NCBI GenBank assembly: GCA_039936115.1
Contig: JBDTIZ010000098.1
Coordinates: forward strand, 1-24,730
Direction: 5' to 3'
Source of the DNA: DATIJJ01 sp039936115
GTDB taxonomy: Bacteria; Pseudomonadota; Gammaproteobacteria; DSM-16500
Length of the DNA: 24,730 bases
The translations under genes were made by a program, and so were the position numbers. The notes under the pieces were generated by a model. That model did not search any database. It worked only from the letters and a program-made list of their open reading frames with translations, and was not told the DNA's origin. This document shows positions 1 through 6,455 of this stretch, piece after piece; the first letter of the stretch is position 1; the number at the start of each line of letters is the position of its first letter.

Positions 1-32
1 ACATGCCAATTTTCATCCGAACTCACATCCAT
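1..32 (-). CDS. Start of an unidentified gene, cut by the left edge
   Basis: An ATG at 32-30 on the minus strand opens a reading frame MDVSSDENWH that runs off the window. It is preceded by a strong Shine-Dalgarno sequence (AAAGGAG, plus-strand 41-47) at 8 nt spacing, which is why I call it a gene start. Only ten codons are visible, so no family can be given. It lies downstream of the DUF945 gene in the same direction, about 190 nt away, and its ribosome binding site is part of a long inverted repeat (32-71). Confidence 0.5.
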   Translation of the reverse strand, partial: MDVSSDENWH

Positions 33-71
33 TAATACAACTCCTTTCCATATTGGAAAGAAGTGTATTAA
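32..71 (-). promoter_or_regulatory. Long hairpin covering the RBS of the left-edge gene
   Basis: The arms at 32-50 and 54-71 form an inverted repeat. The inner part is a perfect 7-bp stem (CTTTCCA/TGGAAAG) around the loop TAT. An outer 10 bp follows, interrupted by one mismatch and one bulge. On the minus strand the 3' arm contains the Shine-Dalgarno sequence AAAGGAG and ends at the start codon, so folding would hide the ribosome binding site. No T-run follows, so it is not an ordinary terminator. A protein operator is the alternative reading. Confidence 0.5.
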
Positions 72-224
72 AATTATTTGATTTTGGCATCTTCCTTAGG
101 TTAGCGCTTATGCGGCTTGTCCGCGGGGTATCCAGTCAACTTGGCGTCTGTTTTGATTTGTAAAAAAGAAAAATCTGTATCGATCCCTCGGTTCGCTCTA
201 CAAAGCTATCTACGGAAAAACAAC

Positions 225-1883
225 TCATTCCATCCGTGTAACCTCTAATCCATTCGCTTTTAACACACCTTGCTCAAACGTCAGCGATGCCACATAGTCA
301 TCATTGTCTTGTTTGACAAACCCTTGGCTGACAAACTGTGCGAGCTGCTGTTTTGTTTGATCAGCAGGCGAAATCTGTATAGGTTCTATCAGTTGAGGTT
401 GTGCTAGAACGCTAACTGTTTTGACAGTATTAATATCTGCATATTGCGTTTTTATTTGTGATGCTAGCTCAGGCGTCAATTCTTTTAACGTAACAAACCT
501 GTCAACATTTCTTGAAAAATCAGCAACCGAAAGATGTGCCTGCACCAAATCTTTTAGTTGAATACCGATACTGAGATCCACTTTATTAGATTTTGCCCAA
601 ACATCAATATCTTTTAGTAAGCTTTGTTCGGTCGGTACTGCCGGCGCAACGGTTGGAGAAACAGCAGGCGTTATTGGCACCGCCTGAGCTGCGATTAAGT
701 CGATAACACGATTCACTAACGAAATTGAAACACGTAAACTTAAGTTGGCTTTAACCCCTTTAACAACATCATCCATCGTTTTAACTACAGTAGGCCAATT
801 CGCTTGGCCATTTGAAAGCATCCGTCCATTGGATGTATTAATCGTCATATTTTGCTTAAACATCGTAGTGGGCGCGATAATTGGCGGAATCAATGCTGTG
901 AATTGTTGAAATTGGTCCGCTGTTATTTTTTCCCGATGATTCTGCAAATCGCCTGCTTTTTTAATAAAAATCCCCAATTCAAGTGCATTCAAATTTTCAA
1001 AAGAGAAATTCAAACTAGACTGATTGATTAAAAAATTGGGAATGATCATTTGACTTAAACTGAACTGTAATACGCTGGTATACATCTTGCCTGCATTTAC
1101 ACCAAACACATCCGTAAAATTTAGGTTCTGGAGAGTAAAAGAGTCGTTTTTGCTAACCAGGGCAACTTCAGGCGCTACACAACTTGATGTGCCCGACCAT
1201 AAACCAGTTGGATCTGGGGTCATATCATATTTCATAAGGACATTTTTCGTTTTGAGGGAACCTGCATTCGTACGCGCAGAAATAGCACCGATATTAAGCT
1301 CCGTGACAACATGAATCAGGTGTTTACCTTTTACCTGGAAATTCATATACCCACTTAAACCCTGCCAATCGAACTCGCCTACATTTGGAATTTGCACATT
1401 AAAAATAGGTGTTTCGATTTCAGTAAGATAATCATTGTTAAAAGTCGCTAAAGTATGTACTTCGACTATGCCTCTAGATTGTGGGTTATTGCCTAATAAG
1501 AGCGCCTCAACTTCTGAGGGTAGATGTACTTTGCTTTGGATCAAGGCAAGTCCAATCACCCAGCTAGCCTTTTGTGTATCATGAATAACAGGCCCATGAT
1601 AAATATGTTGGTCTAAAATGATGACTTGAGAGGCATAGGCAGATCGCGGAGAATTAGGGGACGCTACTGCCGCAACAGGGGATATAGAAAGCTTTGCATC
1701 GGAGCTAAACCAACCTTCGTGGTATTCCAGCACTTTTGCCTGAATTCGCTTATCTGTTTGAAGCGCGGAGATAAAGTTATAGTAATGGGTCTTAAATTTT
1801 TGGCCGACCATCCAGGGAAGACCTATCATGAAAACCAGAATGAAAACAAACAGCAAACCCGCTCCAATAAATTTAGCACGCAT
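225..1883 (-). CDS. DUF945 / YdgA-like protein
   Basis: The 552-residue product begins with a hydrophobic segment (residues about 7-28) that can act as a signal anchor. The motif YHEGWFSSDAK near residues 54-64 is typical of the start of the DUF945 (YdgA) family, whose members are membrane-anchored periplasmic proteins of poorly defined function. The rest is a long beta-rich region with repeated hydrophobic strands, a Pro/Ala-rich linker near residues 405-420 and a C-terminal domain. The ATG has a good Shine-Dalgarno (GGAGG) about 7-8 nt upstream. It is divergent from yfgM, with 260 nt between them. Family assignment is from sequence character only; the role is unknown. Confidence 0.75.
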   Translation of the reverse strand: MRAKFIGAGLLFVFILVFMIGLPWMVGQKFKTHYYNFISALQTDKRIQAKVLEYHEGWFSSDAKLSISPVAAVASPNSPRSAYASQVIILDQHIYHGPVIHDTQKASWVIGLALIQSKVHLPSEVEALLLGNNPQSRGIVEVHTLATFNNDYLTEIETPIFNVQIPNVGEFDWQGLSGYMNFQVKGKHLIHVVTELNIGAISARTNAGSLKTKNVLMKYDMTPDPTGLWSGTSSCVAPEVALVSKNDSFTLQNLNFTDVFGVNAGKMYTSVLQFSLSQMIIPNFLINQSSLNFSFENLNALELGIFIKKAGDLQNHREKITADQFQQFTALIPPIIAPTTMFKQNMTINTSNGRMLSNGQANWPTVVKTMDDVVKGVKANLSLRVSISLVNRVIDLIAAQAVPITPAVSPTVAPAVPTEQSLLKDIDVWAKSNKVDLSIGIQLKDLVQAHLSVADFSRNVDRFVTLKELTPELASQIKTQYADINTVKTVSVLAQPQLIEPIQISPADQTKQQLAQFVSQGFVKQDNDDYVASLTFEQGVLKANGLEVTRME

Positions 1884-1935
1884 TTAAAAGCCTCCATTTG
1901 CGTTTAGTGTAACATAAATATTATTTTCAATATGT

Positions 1936-1964
1936 TAGCAGCTTAATTGACAGCTAATATAATG
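1936..1964 (+). promoter_or_regulatory. Candidate sigma-70 promoter in the DUF945/yfgM divergent region
   Basis: TTAGCA at 1936-1941 and a consensus TATAAT at 1959-1964 are separated by 17 bp and point toward yfgM, about 180 nt upstream of its start. The region 1884-2143 is AT-rich, so chance matches are possible. A second -10-like TATACT lies nearer to yfgM, around 2080. Confidence 0.35.
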
Positions 1965-2143
1965 GTATTCTGCCCTAATGATAGACTTATCATTAAATCA
2001 TCAGAACTATATGGATTAATGTTTAATATAAATCTGTGTTTTAGCCACTCTCTGCTAGTGCATTTGGTGCAAAATCCGCTATACTTTTCGCGCTCACAGT
2101 GCGTTATCATACGCAAAAAATTCCCGAGTAAGGAGCTCCACCC

Positions 2144-2794
2144 TTGACCGAATACCTAACTGAACAAGAACAAGTCCAGCAATTAAAAAACTGGATCAAA
2201 CAATACGGACTGACTATTCTCATAGGCATTTTGCTTGCCTTGGCTATTACGACTGGCTGGCGTTATTGGCAAAACTATCGAAACAAGATCTTGTCACATG
2301 CCTCTATCGTCTATGATGAAATGCTTACGTTGCGCGCTCAAAATAATACCGATGGCGCGAGTGTCCAAGCGAAAAAGCTAGTAAGTCATTACCCTAGAAC
2401 CCCTTATGCTCAAATGGCCGCTTTGATGCTTGCGCGTGATGCGGTTCTAAAGAAAAATTATCCAGAAAGCATCAATCAATTAACATGGGTGCTTAATCAT
2501 AGTAAAGAACAGTCGATACGAGAAATCGCCCGGATTCGTTTGGCGCGCATTCTAATTACGCAGAAAAAACCTGATGCGGCACTGGATTTTTTAAAGAAAG
2601 TGGATGATAAAAGTTTTGTTGGACTAATAGATGAAGTACGGGGCGATGCTTATATTGCACGTAACGAGGCTAATGCTGCACGGAAGGCGTATCAACTGGC
2701 TTTAGCAGAAATCCCTAATGCCGAAATTACCCGGCCAATTCTGCAAATGAAATATGATAATTTGGCAACAATAGAGAATACCAAAATCTCATAA
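2144..2794 (+). CDS. yfgM: YfgM-like ancillary SecYEG translocon subunit
   Basis: This 216-residue protein has a short cytoplasmic N-terminus, one membrane segment (residues about 22-42, LTILIGILLALAITTGW) and a periplasmic alpha-helical part with TPR-like repeats (about 55-205). This is the YfgM arrangement. In E. coli YfgM binds SecYEG and works with periplasmic chaperones such as PpiD. The start codon is TTG at 2144, supported by AAGGAG 8 nt upstream and by the first residues MTEYLTEQEQ. The order yfgM-bamB-der is the usual gammaproteobacterial one. All three read in the same direction and are probably cotranscribed. Confidence 0.88.
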   Translation: MTEYLTEQEQVQQLKNWIKQYGLTILIGILLALAITTGWRYWQNYRNKILSHASIVYDEMLTLRAQNNTDGASVQAKKLVSHYPRTPYAQMAALMLARDAVLKKNYPESINQLTWVLNHSKEQSIREIARIRLARILITQKKPDAALDFLKKVDDKSFVGLIDEVRGDAYIARNEANAARKAYQLALAEIPNAEITRPILQMKYDNLATIENTKIS

Positions 2795-2820
2795 CGATAA
2801 CTAACCCACACCCCAATCCC

Positions 2821-2848
2821 GCCCATACCTGCATTATCAGGCGTGGGC
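2821..2848 (+). promoter_or_regulatory. Hairpin between yfgM and bamB
   Basis: GCCCA and CCTG pair with CAGG and TGGGC around the loop CATTAT, with a 2x2 internal loop. No T-run follows, so it is not a clear terminator. It may stabilise a transcript end or act as a weak attenuator in front of bamB. Confidence 0.35.
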
Positions 2849-2882
2849 TTATGCATATTGCGTAAAATCGACAGGAAATATT

Positions 2883-4037
2883 ATGAAAAAAATGACTAAA
2901 AATCTTTTTGTTTTAACTGCACTGAGTCTCACCTTAAGCGCTTGCAGCACTTTTTTTGACAAAGATAATACACCAGAACCCTCTCCACTCGTGAATTTTA
3001 CCACTGAAGCAAGAGTACAACCGGTTTGGTATGGCAGCACAGGCTCAGGCTCCGCTAGTGAGTACTTAAAATTGAATCCAGCTATTTCAGGATCAACCAT
3101 ATTTACTGCAAGTAAAAACGGAACGGTAGCGGCTAATGATAAAACTACGGGTAAATCACTTTGGCAAGTCAGCACGGGATCCTCTATCACCGGTGGTGTA
3201 GCCGCTTATGATGATATGGTTTATGTCGGCACACGCGATGGCAATGTGTTGGCGTTACGTCAAACCGACGGTGGATTAGTGTGGAAGGCAGACTCAACCA
3301 GCGAAATTCTTGCTCCCGCTGCTGCTAGCCGTAATGTGTCCGTTGTTAAATCTATTGATGGTCATGTCACTGCCTACAACGCTGCGAGTGGTCAAACACT
3401 TTGGAACTACCAAGAAACAGCGCCGAACCTGATTTTACGTGGATCTAGTGCACCACAAATCAGCAATGACTCCGTCATTGTTGGTTTTGAAAATGGTAAC
3501 CTAGCTAAATTGAGTTTACAGAAAGGCCGCGTCTTGTGGCAGAAAACAATAGCTGAACCTGAAGGAATATTTGCAATTCAACGTATGGTTGATGTGGATG
3601 CGGATCCAATTGTTGTTGGCAATCGTGTTTATGCTGCAACTTATCAGGGACGAATTGCGGCACTCGATTTAGCAAGCGGTCGGGAATACTGGAGTCATGA
3701 TATTTCTTCTTACTCAGGCATTGCAGCCGATGGCGGCAAAGTTTACGTATCGGATGCACAAAGTCATGTTTATGCATTTGGTGCGGGAAGTGGTAACACT
3801 GAATGGACACAAACAAAATTACAAGCTCGCACGATTACAGGCCCTGCTTTAATCGGTAATTATGTAGTTGTTGGTGATGCAGAAGGCTATTTGCATTGGA
3901 TGAGCAGACAAGATGGACATTTCGTTGCGCGTACGTTTGTGAATAAGTCAGGCATTCTCGCCGCGCCAATTGTTAATAACAATATATTATATGTTTACAC
4001 CAAAGACGGTCATTTGGCCGCTTATACGGTAGCTTGA
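2883..4037 (+). CDS. bamB: Outer membrane protein assembly factor BamB (lipoprotein)
   Basis: The 384-residue precursor starts with a lipoprotein signal peptide (MKKMTKN, then a hydrophobic core) and a lipobox LSAC, giving Cys21 as the lipidated residue. The remainder is a PQQ-like beta-propeller with repeated patterns of the type VYVGTRDGNVLALRQTDG and LWQVSTGS, spread along residues 55-380. BamB binds BamA and helps the Bam complex insert beta-barrel proteins into the outer membrane from the periplasmic side. The ATG has AGGAAA just upstream. It follows yfgM by 88 nt and ends 5 nt before the chosen der start. Confidence 0.95.
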   Translation: MKKMTKNLFVLTALSLTLSACSTFFDKDNTPEPSPLVNFTTEARVQPVWYGSTGSGSASEYLKLNPAISGSTIFTASKNGTVAANDKTTGKSLWQVSTGSSITGGVAAYDDMVYVGTRDGNVLALRQTDGGLVWKADSTSEILAPAAASRNVSVVKSIDGHVTAYNAASGQTLWNYQETAPNLILRGSSAPQISNDSVIVGFENGNLAKLSLQKGRVLWQKTIAEPEGIFAIQRMVDVDADPIVVGNRVYAATYQGRIAALDLASGREYWSHDISSYSGIAADGGKVYVSDAQSHVYAFGAGSGNTEWTQTKLQARTITGPALIGNYVVVGDAEGYLHWMSRQDGHFVARTFVNKSGILAAPIVNNNILYVYTKDGHLAAYTVA

Positions 4038-4042
4038 TTACT

Positions 4043-5440
4043 ATGAATATTCGAATGCTACCAGTCGTTGCAATTGTTGGGCGACCTAATGTGGGCAAAT
4101 CAACTTTGTTTAATTGCTTAACGCGTTCGCGCGCAGCATTAGTATCTGATTTTCCTGGAATGACACGTGATCGACAATATGGTGAGGCAGATATTGCTGA
4201 CCAGCGTTTCATTGTTATTGATACCGGCGGAATGACGGATGAAAAAGATGATTTAAATGCTTTAATGGCACAACAATCACAACAAGCGATTCTTGAAGCC
4301 GATAAGATTATTTTTCTTTTGGATGCACGAGCAGGATTAACTGCAGCAGATCGTACGATTGCAGAAAAACTCCGCACCATGAATAAAAATATTTTTTTAG
4401 TAATCAATAAAGCAGAGGGGTTAGATCATAATCTTGCTGCTGCAGATTTTTTTCAACTTGGCTTTGGTAAACCTCAGACTATCGCAGCAGCGCATAACAG
4501 TGGTATCGAAGACTTAGTGCATATTATTTTTCAAGATAAACCCGTCATAAAAGATGTTGAAAACGATGTCGAAGCGGGAATAAAACTTGCGATCATTGGT
4601 CGACCTAATGTCGGAAAATCTACTCTCACCAACAGAATGCTGGGCGAAGATCGTGTGATTGTATTTGATCAACCGGGCACTACTCGTGACAGCATTTTTA
4701 TTCCACTTGAGCGTTTTGATAAAAAATATACGCTTATTGATACAGCAGGTGTTCGTCAACGAGGTAAAATTTTCGAAACAACAGAAAAATTTTCTGTTGT
4801 GAAAACTTTGCAAGCTGTAGAAGCAACTCATGTTGTGTTATTTGTTATGGATGCGCGTGAAGGTGTTACAGAACAAGACTTGCGTTTGCTTGGATTTATT
4901 TTAGATAGTGGTAGAGCGTTAGTCATTGCAATTAACAAATGGGACGGAATGACGATAGAGGAAAAAGATAATACTCGCGCTACGATAGATCGGCGTTTGA
5001 ACTTTGTACCTTTCGTTCGTATTCATTTTATTTCCGCATTGCATGGTACAGGCGTCGGTAACTTATTTGACTCTGTGAATGAAGCTTACGCATCCTCGAC
5101 TAAAAAATTATCGACACCAAAGCTCACAAAAATCTTACAAGAAGCCGTTGTCAAACATTCTCCTCCTCTTGTGCAAGGCAGGCGTATCAAATTGCGCTAC
5201 GCTCACGCTGGCGGCCACAATCCACCACGCATTATTATTCATGGCAATCAAGTCAGTGTCTTGCCTGAAGCATATCGACGTTATTTAGCTAACACGTTTC
5301 AAGCACGTTTAAAGTTAATGGGCACACCGGTACGGATTGAAGTAAAAAGCGGTGAAAACCCATTTCGTTTTAAGAAAAACGTTCTAACTCCTAGTCAAAA
5401 AAAGAAAAAAACACGCATGATGCGTCATGTAAAAAAATAA
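4043..5440 (+). CDS. der: Ribosome-assembly GTPase Der (EngA)
   Basis: Der has two tandem GTPase domains and a C-terminal KH-like domain and acts late in 50S subunit assembly. Both P-loops read GRPNVGKST (residues about 12-20 and 188-196), and the switch/G3 motifs are DTGG and DTAG. The second domain has a canonical G4 (NKWD). The first has NKAE, with Glu replacing the usual Asp. The C-terminus is Lys-rich. The open frame extends to a TTG at 4034 inside bamB, but ATG 4043 gives 465 residues. An internal ATG at 4055 (MLPVVAIVGRPN) matches the usual Der N-terminus best, so the exact start is uncertain; neither has a strong Shine-Dalgarno. Confidence 0.95.
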   Translation: MNIRMLPVVAIVGRPNVGKSTLFNCLTRSRAALVSDFPGMTRDRQYGEADIADQRFIVIDTGGMTDEKDDLNALMAQQSQQAILEADKIIFLLDARAGLTAADRTIAEKLRTMNKNIFLVINKAEGLDHNLAAADFFQLGFGKPQTIAAAHNSGIEDLVHIIFQDKPVIKDVENDVEAGIKLAIIGRPNVGKSTLTNRMLGEDRVIVFDQPGTTRDSIFIPLERFDKKYTLIDTAGVRQRGKIFETTEKFSVVKTLQAVEATHVVLFVMDAREGVTEQDLRLLGFILDSGRALVIAINKWDGMTIEEKDNTRATIDRRLNFVPFVRIHFISALHGTGVGNLFDSVNEAYASSTKKLSTPKLTKILQEAVVKHSPPLVQGRRIKLRYAHAGGHNPPRIIIHGNQVSVLPEAYRRYLANTFQARLKLMGTPVRIEVKSGENPFRFKKNVLTPSQKKKKTRMMRHVKK

Positions 5441-5542
5441 CGTGGTGCGGGTATTGACGCTGCAGGGTGAACAGTAGGTTTGCCCCTACAAAAGACTACA
5501 TAATGATAGTTTCAAACGTTGGACCAGATAAAATTCAGAGGC

Positions 5543-5570
5543 AAAAAAAAAGGACGATTAGATCGTCCTT
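5543..5570 (-). terminator. Intrinsic terminator of sRNA copy 1
   Basis: On the minus strand AAGGACGAT (5570-5562) pairs with ATCGTCCTT (5558-5550) around a CTA loop, and a run of nine T residues occupies 5551-5543. The same stem followed by a short T-run on the plus strand could also help end the der transcript, so the two units are convergent here. Confidence 0.88.
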
Positions 5571-5674
5571 TATAAAGTAACTCAACGCAATCCTTGCATA
5601 AAAACCCAATCCTTGGACACGCAAAACGAGGAGTGGTTGCAGAAATCCTTTCAATCACCATAGCTATCCTAGCT
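5543..5674 (-). ncRNA. CsrA-sequestering sRNA, copy 1 (CsrB/RsmY/RsmZ class)
   Basis: Read on the minus strand, about 132 nt run from a start near 5674 to the end of a T-run. Four GGA motifs sit in the loops of small perfect hairpins: AGCTA-GGA-TAGCT (5674-5662), GAAA-GGA-TTTC (5652-5642), CCAA-GGA-TTGG (5616-5606) and GCAA-GGA-TTGC (5597-5587). GGA in a hairpin loop is the known binding signature of CsrA/RsmA, and RNAs of this class titrate that translational regulator. The RNA ends in an intrinsic terminator and has a -10 box at its 5' end. A paralogue with the same plan lies about 450 bp upstream. A 75-codon open frame overlapping it has no support as a gene. The start site is inferred from the -10 box and first hairpin. 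Confidence 0.82.
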
Positions 5675-5681
5675 AAGAAAC

Positions 5682-5687
5682 ATTCTA
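5682..5687 (-). promoter_or_regulatory. -10 box of sRNA copy 1
   Basis: TAGAAT on the minus strand lies 7-8 nt before the first GGA hairpin. The block GTAGAATG around it is also present at the same place before copy 2. No good -35 hexamer is found 16-18 bp upstream, as expected for an activator-dependent promoter. Confidence 0.6.
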
Positions 5688-5769
5688 CTATAAAATTTGA
5701 ATGAATTGGCGGCTCTATCCAGAGGCTTTTCCAATTCACAAGATGTTTTATAAAGAAAAGCTCACTTTA

Positions 5770-5782
5770 TATCAATAAATTC
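5770..5782 (-). promoter_or_regulatory. Candidate IHF site upstream of sRNA copy 1
   Basis: The plus strand reads TATCAATAAATTC, which matches the IHF consensus WATCAANNNNTTR at all but the last base. It lies 83 bp upstream of the -10 box. The corresponding site of copy 2 is 82 bp upstream of its own -10 box and is a full match. IHF is known to act on csrB and rsm sRNA promoters in other gammaproteobacteria. Confidence 0.55.
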
Positions 5783-5846
5783 AATTAGTTATGAATTGAT
5801 AGGTTGCAAAATGAAGAGCAATATAGATGTGATTTCCTACATGCTT

Positions 5847-5864
5847 TGTAGGATATGTCTCACA
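5847..5864 (-). promoter_or_regulatory. GacA/LetA/UvrY-type box upstream of sRNA copy 1
   Basis: The minus strand reads TGTGAG-N6-CCTACA, which fits the GacA-family consensus TGTAAG-N6-CTTACA at 10 of 12 specified bases. It starts 160 bp upstream of the -10 box, a far-upstream position like that of the UvrY site of E. coli csrB. Copy 2 has a half-site of this type at the identical distance. The regulator gene itself is not in this window. Confidence 0.62.
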
Positions 5865-5988
5865 AGCTTGGGCGCTAAAAATTCAGAAGTGCATGAGAAT
5901 AAGGAGCTGCTTAGATTTGAATCTCGATAAAACTTGATTTTAAGCAGGTATCAACTTTACCTAATTATCAATTTCTGTAATCATGAAC

Positions 5989-6017
5989 AAAAAAAGGGGC
6001 AGCTTATTCAGCTGCCC
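5989..6017 (-). terminator. Intrinsic terminator of sRNA copy 2
   Basis: On the minus strand GGGCAGCT (6017-6010) pairs with AGCTGCCC (6004-5997) around the loop GAATA, followed by a run of seven T residues (5995-5989). The stem sequence is unrelated to that of copy 1. Confidence 0.88.
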
Positions 6018-6126
6018 TAATATGCTCAACTCAGGTATAGCAATCCTTGCTAAATGTTCCATCCTTGGCATACAAAACGAGGAGTGGTTGCAAGAATCCT
6101 TTCAGTAACCGCTGTCATCCATGACA
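5989..6126 (-). ncRNA. CsrA-sequestering sRNA, copy 2 (CsrB/RsmY/RsmZ class)
   Basis: This paralogue of copy 1 is about 138 nt on the minus strand. Its GGA hairpins are CTGTCA-TGGA-TGACAG (6127-6112), GAA-AGGA-TTC (6103-6094, with one extra A in the loop), CCA-AGGA-TGG (6068-6059) and AGCAA-GGA-TTGCT (6051-6039). A further unpaired GGA is at 6060-6058. The first hairpin has the same place as in copy 1 but a different stem sequence, so the structure has been kept while the bases changed. A 19-nt linker GCAACCACTCCTCGTTTTG (6091-6073) is identical in both copies (5640-5622 in copy 1). It ends in its own terminator, so the two RNAs are probably separate transcripts. Confidence 0.82.
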
Positions 6127-6132
6127 GGTTTC

Positions 6133-6138
6133 ATTCTA
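6133..6138 (-). promoter_or_regulatory. -10 box of sRNA copy 2
   Basis: TAGAAT on the minus strand, in the block GGTAGAATG shared with copy 1, lies immediately before the first GGA hairpin. A good -35 hexamer is again missing. Confidence 0.6.
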
Positions 6139-6219
6139 CCAAAATCTAACAAAAAATAATGGCCTGCCAAACAAACAAAGTTCTGCCGCTTTAAAGGCAA
6201 ATAAATAATAAATTAATAG

Positions 6220-6232
6220 AATCAATAAATTG
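6220..6232 (-). promoter_or_regulatory. IHF consensus site upstream of sRNA copy 2
   Basis: The plus strand reads AATCAATAAATTG, a full match to WATCAANNNNTTR, 82 bp upstream of the -10 box. The 11 bases AATTTATTGAT (minus strand) are identical in both copies, although the flanks differ. Confidence 0.6.
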
Positions 6233-6297
6233 TGAAGCATTAAGATCATGAAATTAACAGAACAACCTGCTAAATCAAGCATTTTATTCACAGAAAC

Positions 6298-6315
6298 TAT
6301 GGTGGTTTTCCTACA
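6298..6315 (-). promoter_or_regulatory. Degenerate GacA/LetA-type box upstream of sRNA copy 2
   Basis: On the minus strand the promoter-distal half TGTAGG (6315-6310) fits TGTAAG at 5 of 6 bases and starts at exactly the same distance from the -10 box as in copy 1. The other half is poor. The call rests mainly on position. Confidence 0.4.
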
Positions 6316-6402
6316 ACATCGAGGGGACTTTGCTGGATAAAACGATTTTTATATTATATTTAGCGCAAAACGGCTACTTAGGCTAAGCATTAAAGTTGGA
6401 CG

Positions 6403-6408
6403 TATAAT
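6403..6408 (+). promoter_or_regulatory. Candidate -10 box for the Coa1-like gene
   Basis: A consensus TATAAT lies 48 bp before the ATG at 6456. No convincing -35 hexamer is seen, and the area is very AT-rich. The interval 6320-6455 otherwise shows no gene. Confidence 0.3.
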
Positions 6409-6455
6409 TAATTAATGTATACAATTTGCCTATTAAACGGTCAAGAGATCTAATT

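Noticed and set aside
3505..3816. Long antisense frames opposite bamB, der, rpoA, ribosomal genes and others
   Set aside because: They lie wholly opposite clear conserved genes, have no ribosome binding sites and no recognisable domains.
5512..5739. 75-codon minus-strand open frame over sRNA copy 1
   Set aside because: It runs through the sRNA, its terminator and beyond, has no Shine-Dalgarno or family resemblance, and the paralogous copy has no matching frame.
5835..5853. Palindrome TCCTACA-N5-TGTAGGA as the activator site of sRNA copy 1
   Set aside because: The overlapping TGTGAG-N6-CCTACA fits the known GacA-family consensus in orientation and spacing, and its distance to the -10 box is matched in copy 2. 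The shifted palindrome has no counterpart there.
5580..6125. The duplicated 80-150 bp segments as an insertion element or CRISPR-like repeat
   Set aside because: Only two copies exist, each with its own promoter signals and a different terminator stem. There are no terminal repeats, spacers or transposase. The paralogous sRNA reading explains all of it.
6426..6455. Upstream TTG start for the Coa1-like gene
   Set aside because: The ATG at 6456 has an AAGAG-type signal at better spacing, and the extra residues have no family counterpart.
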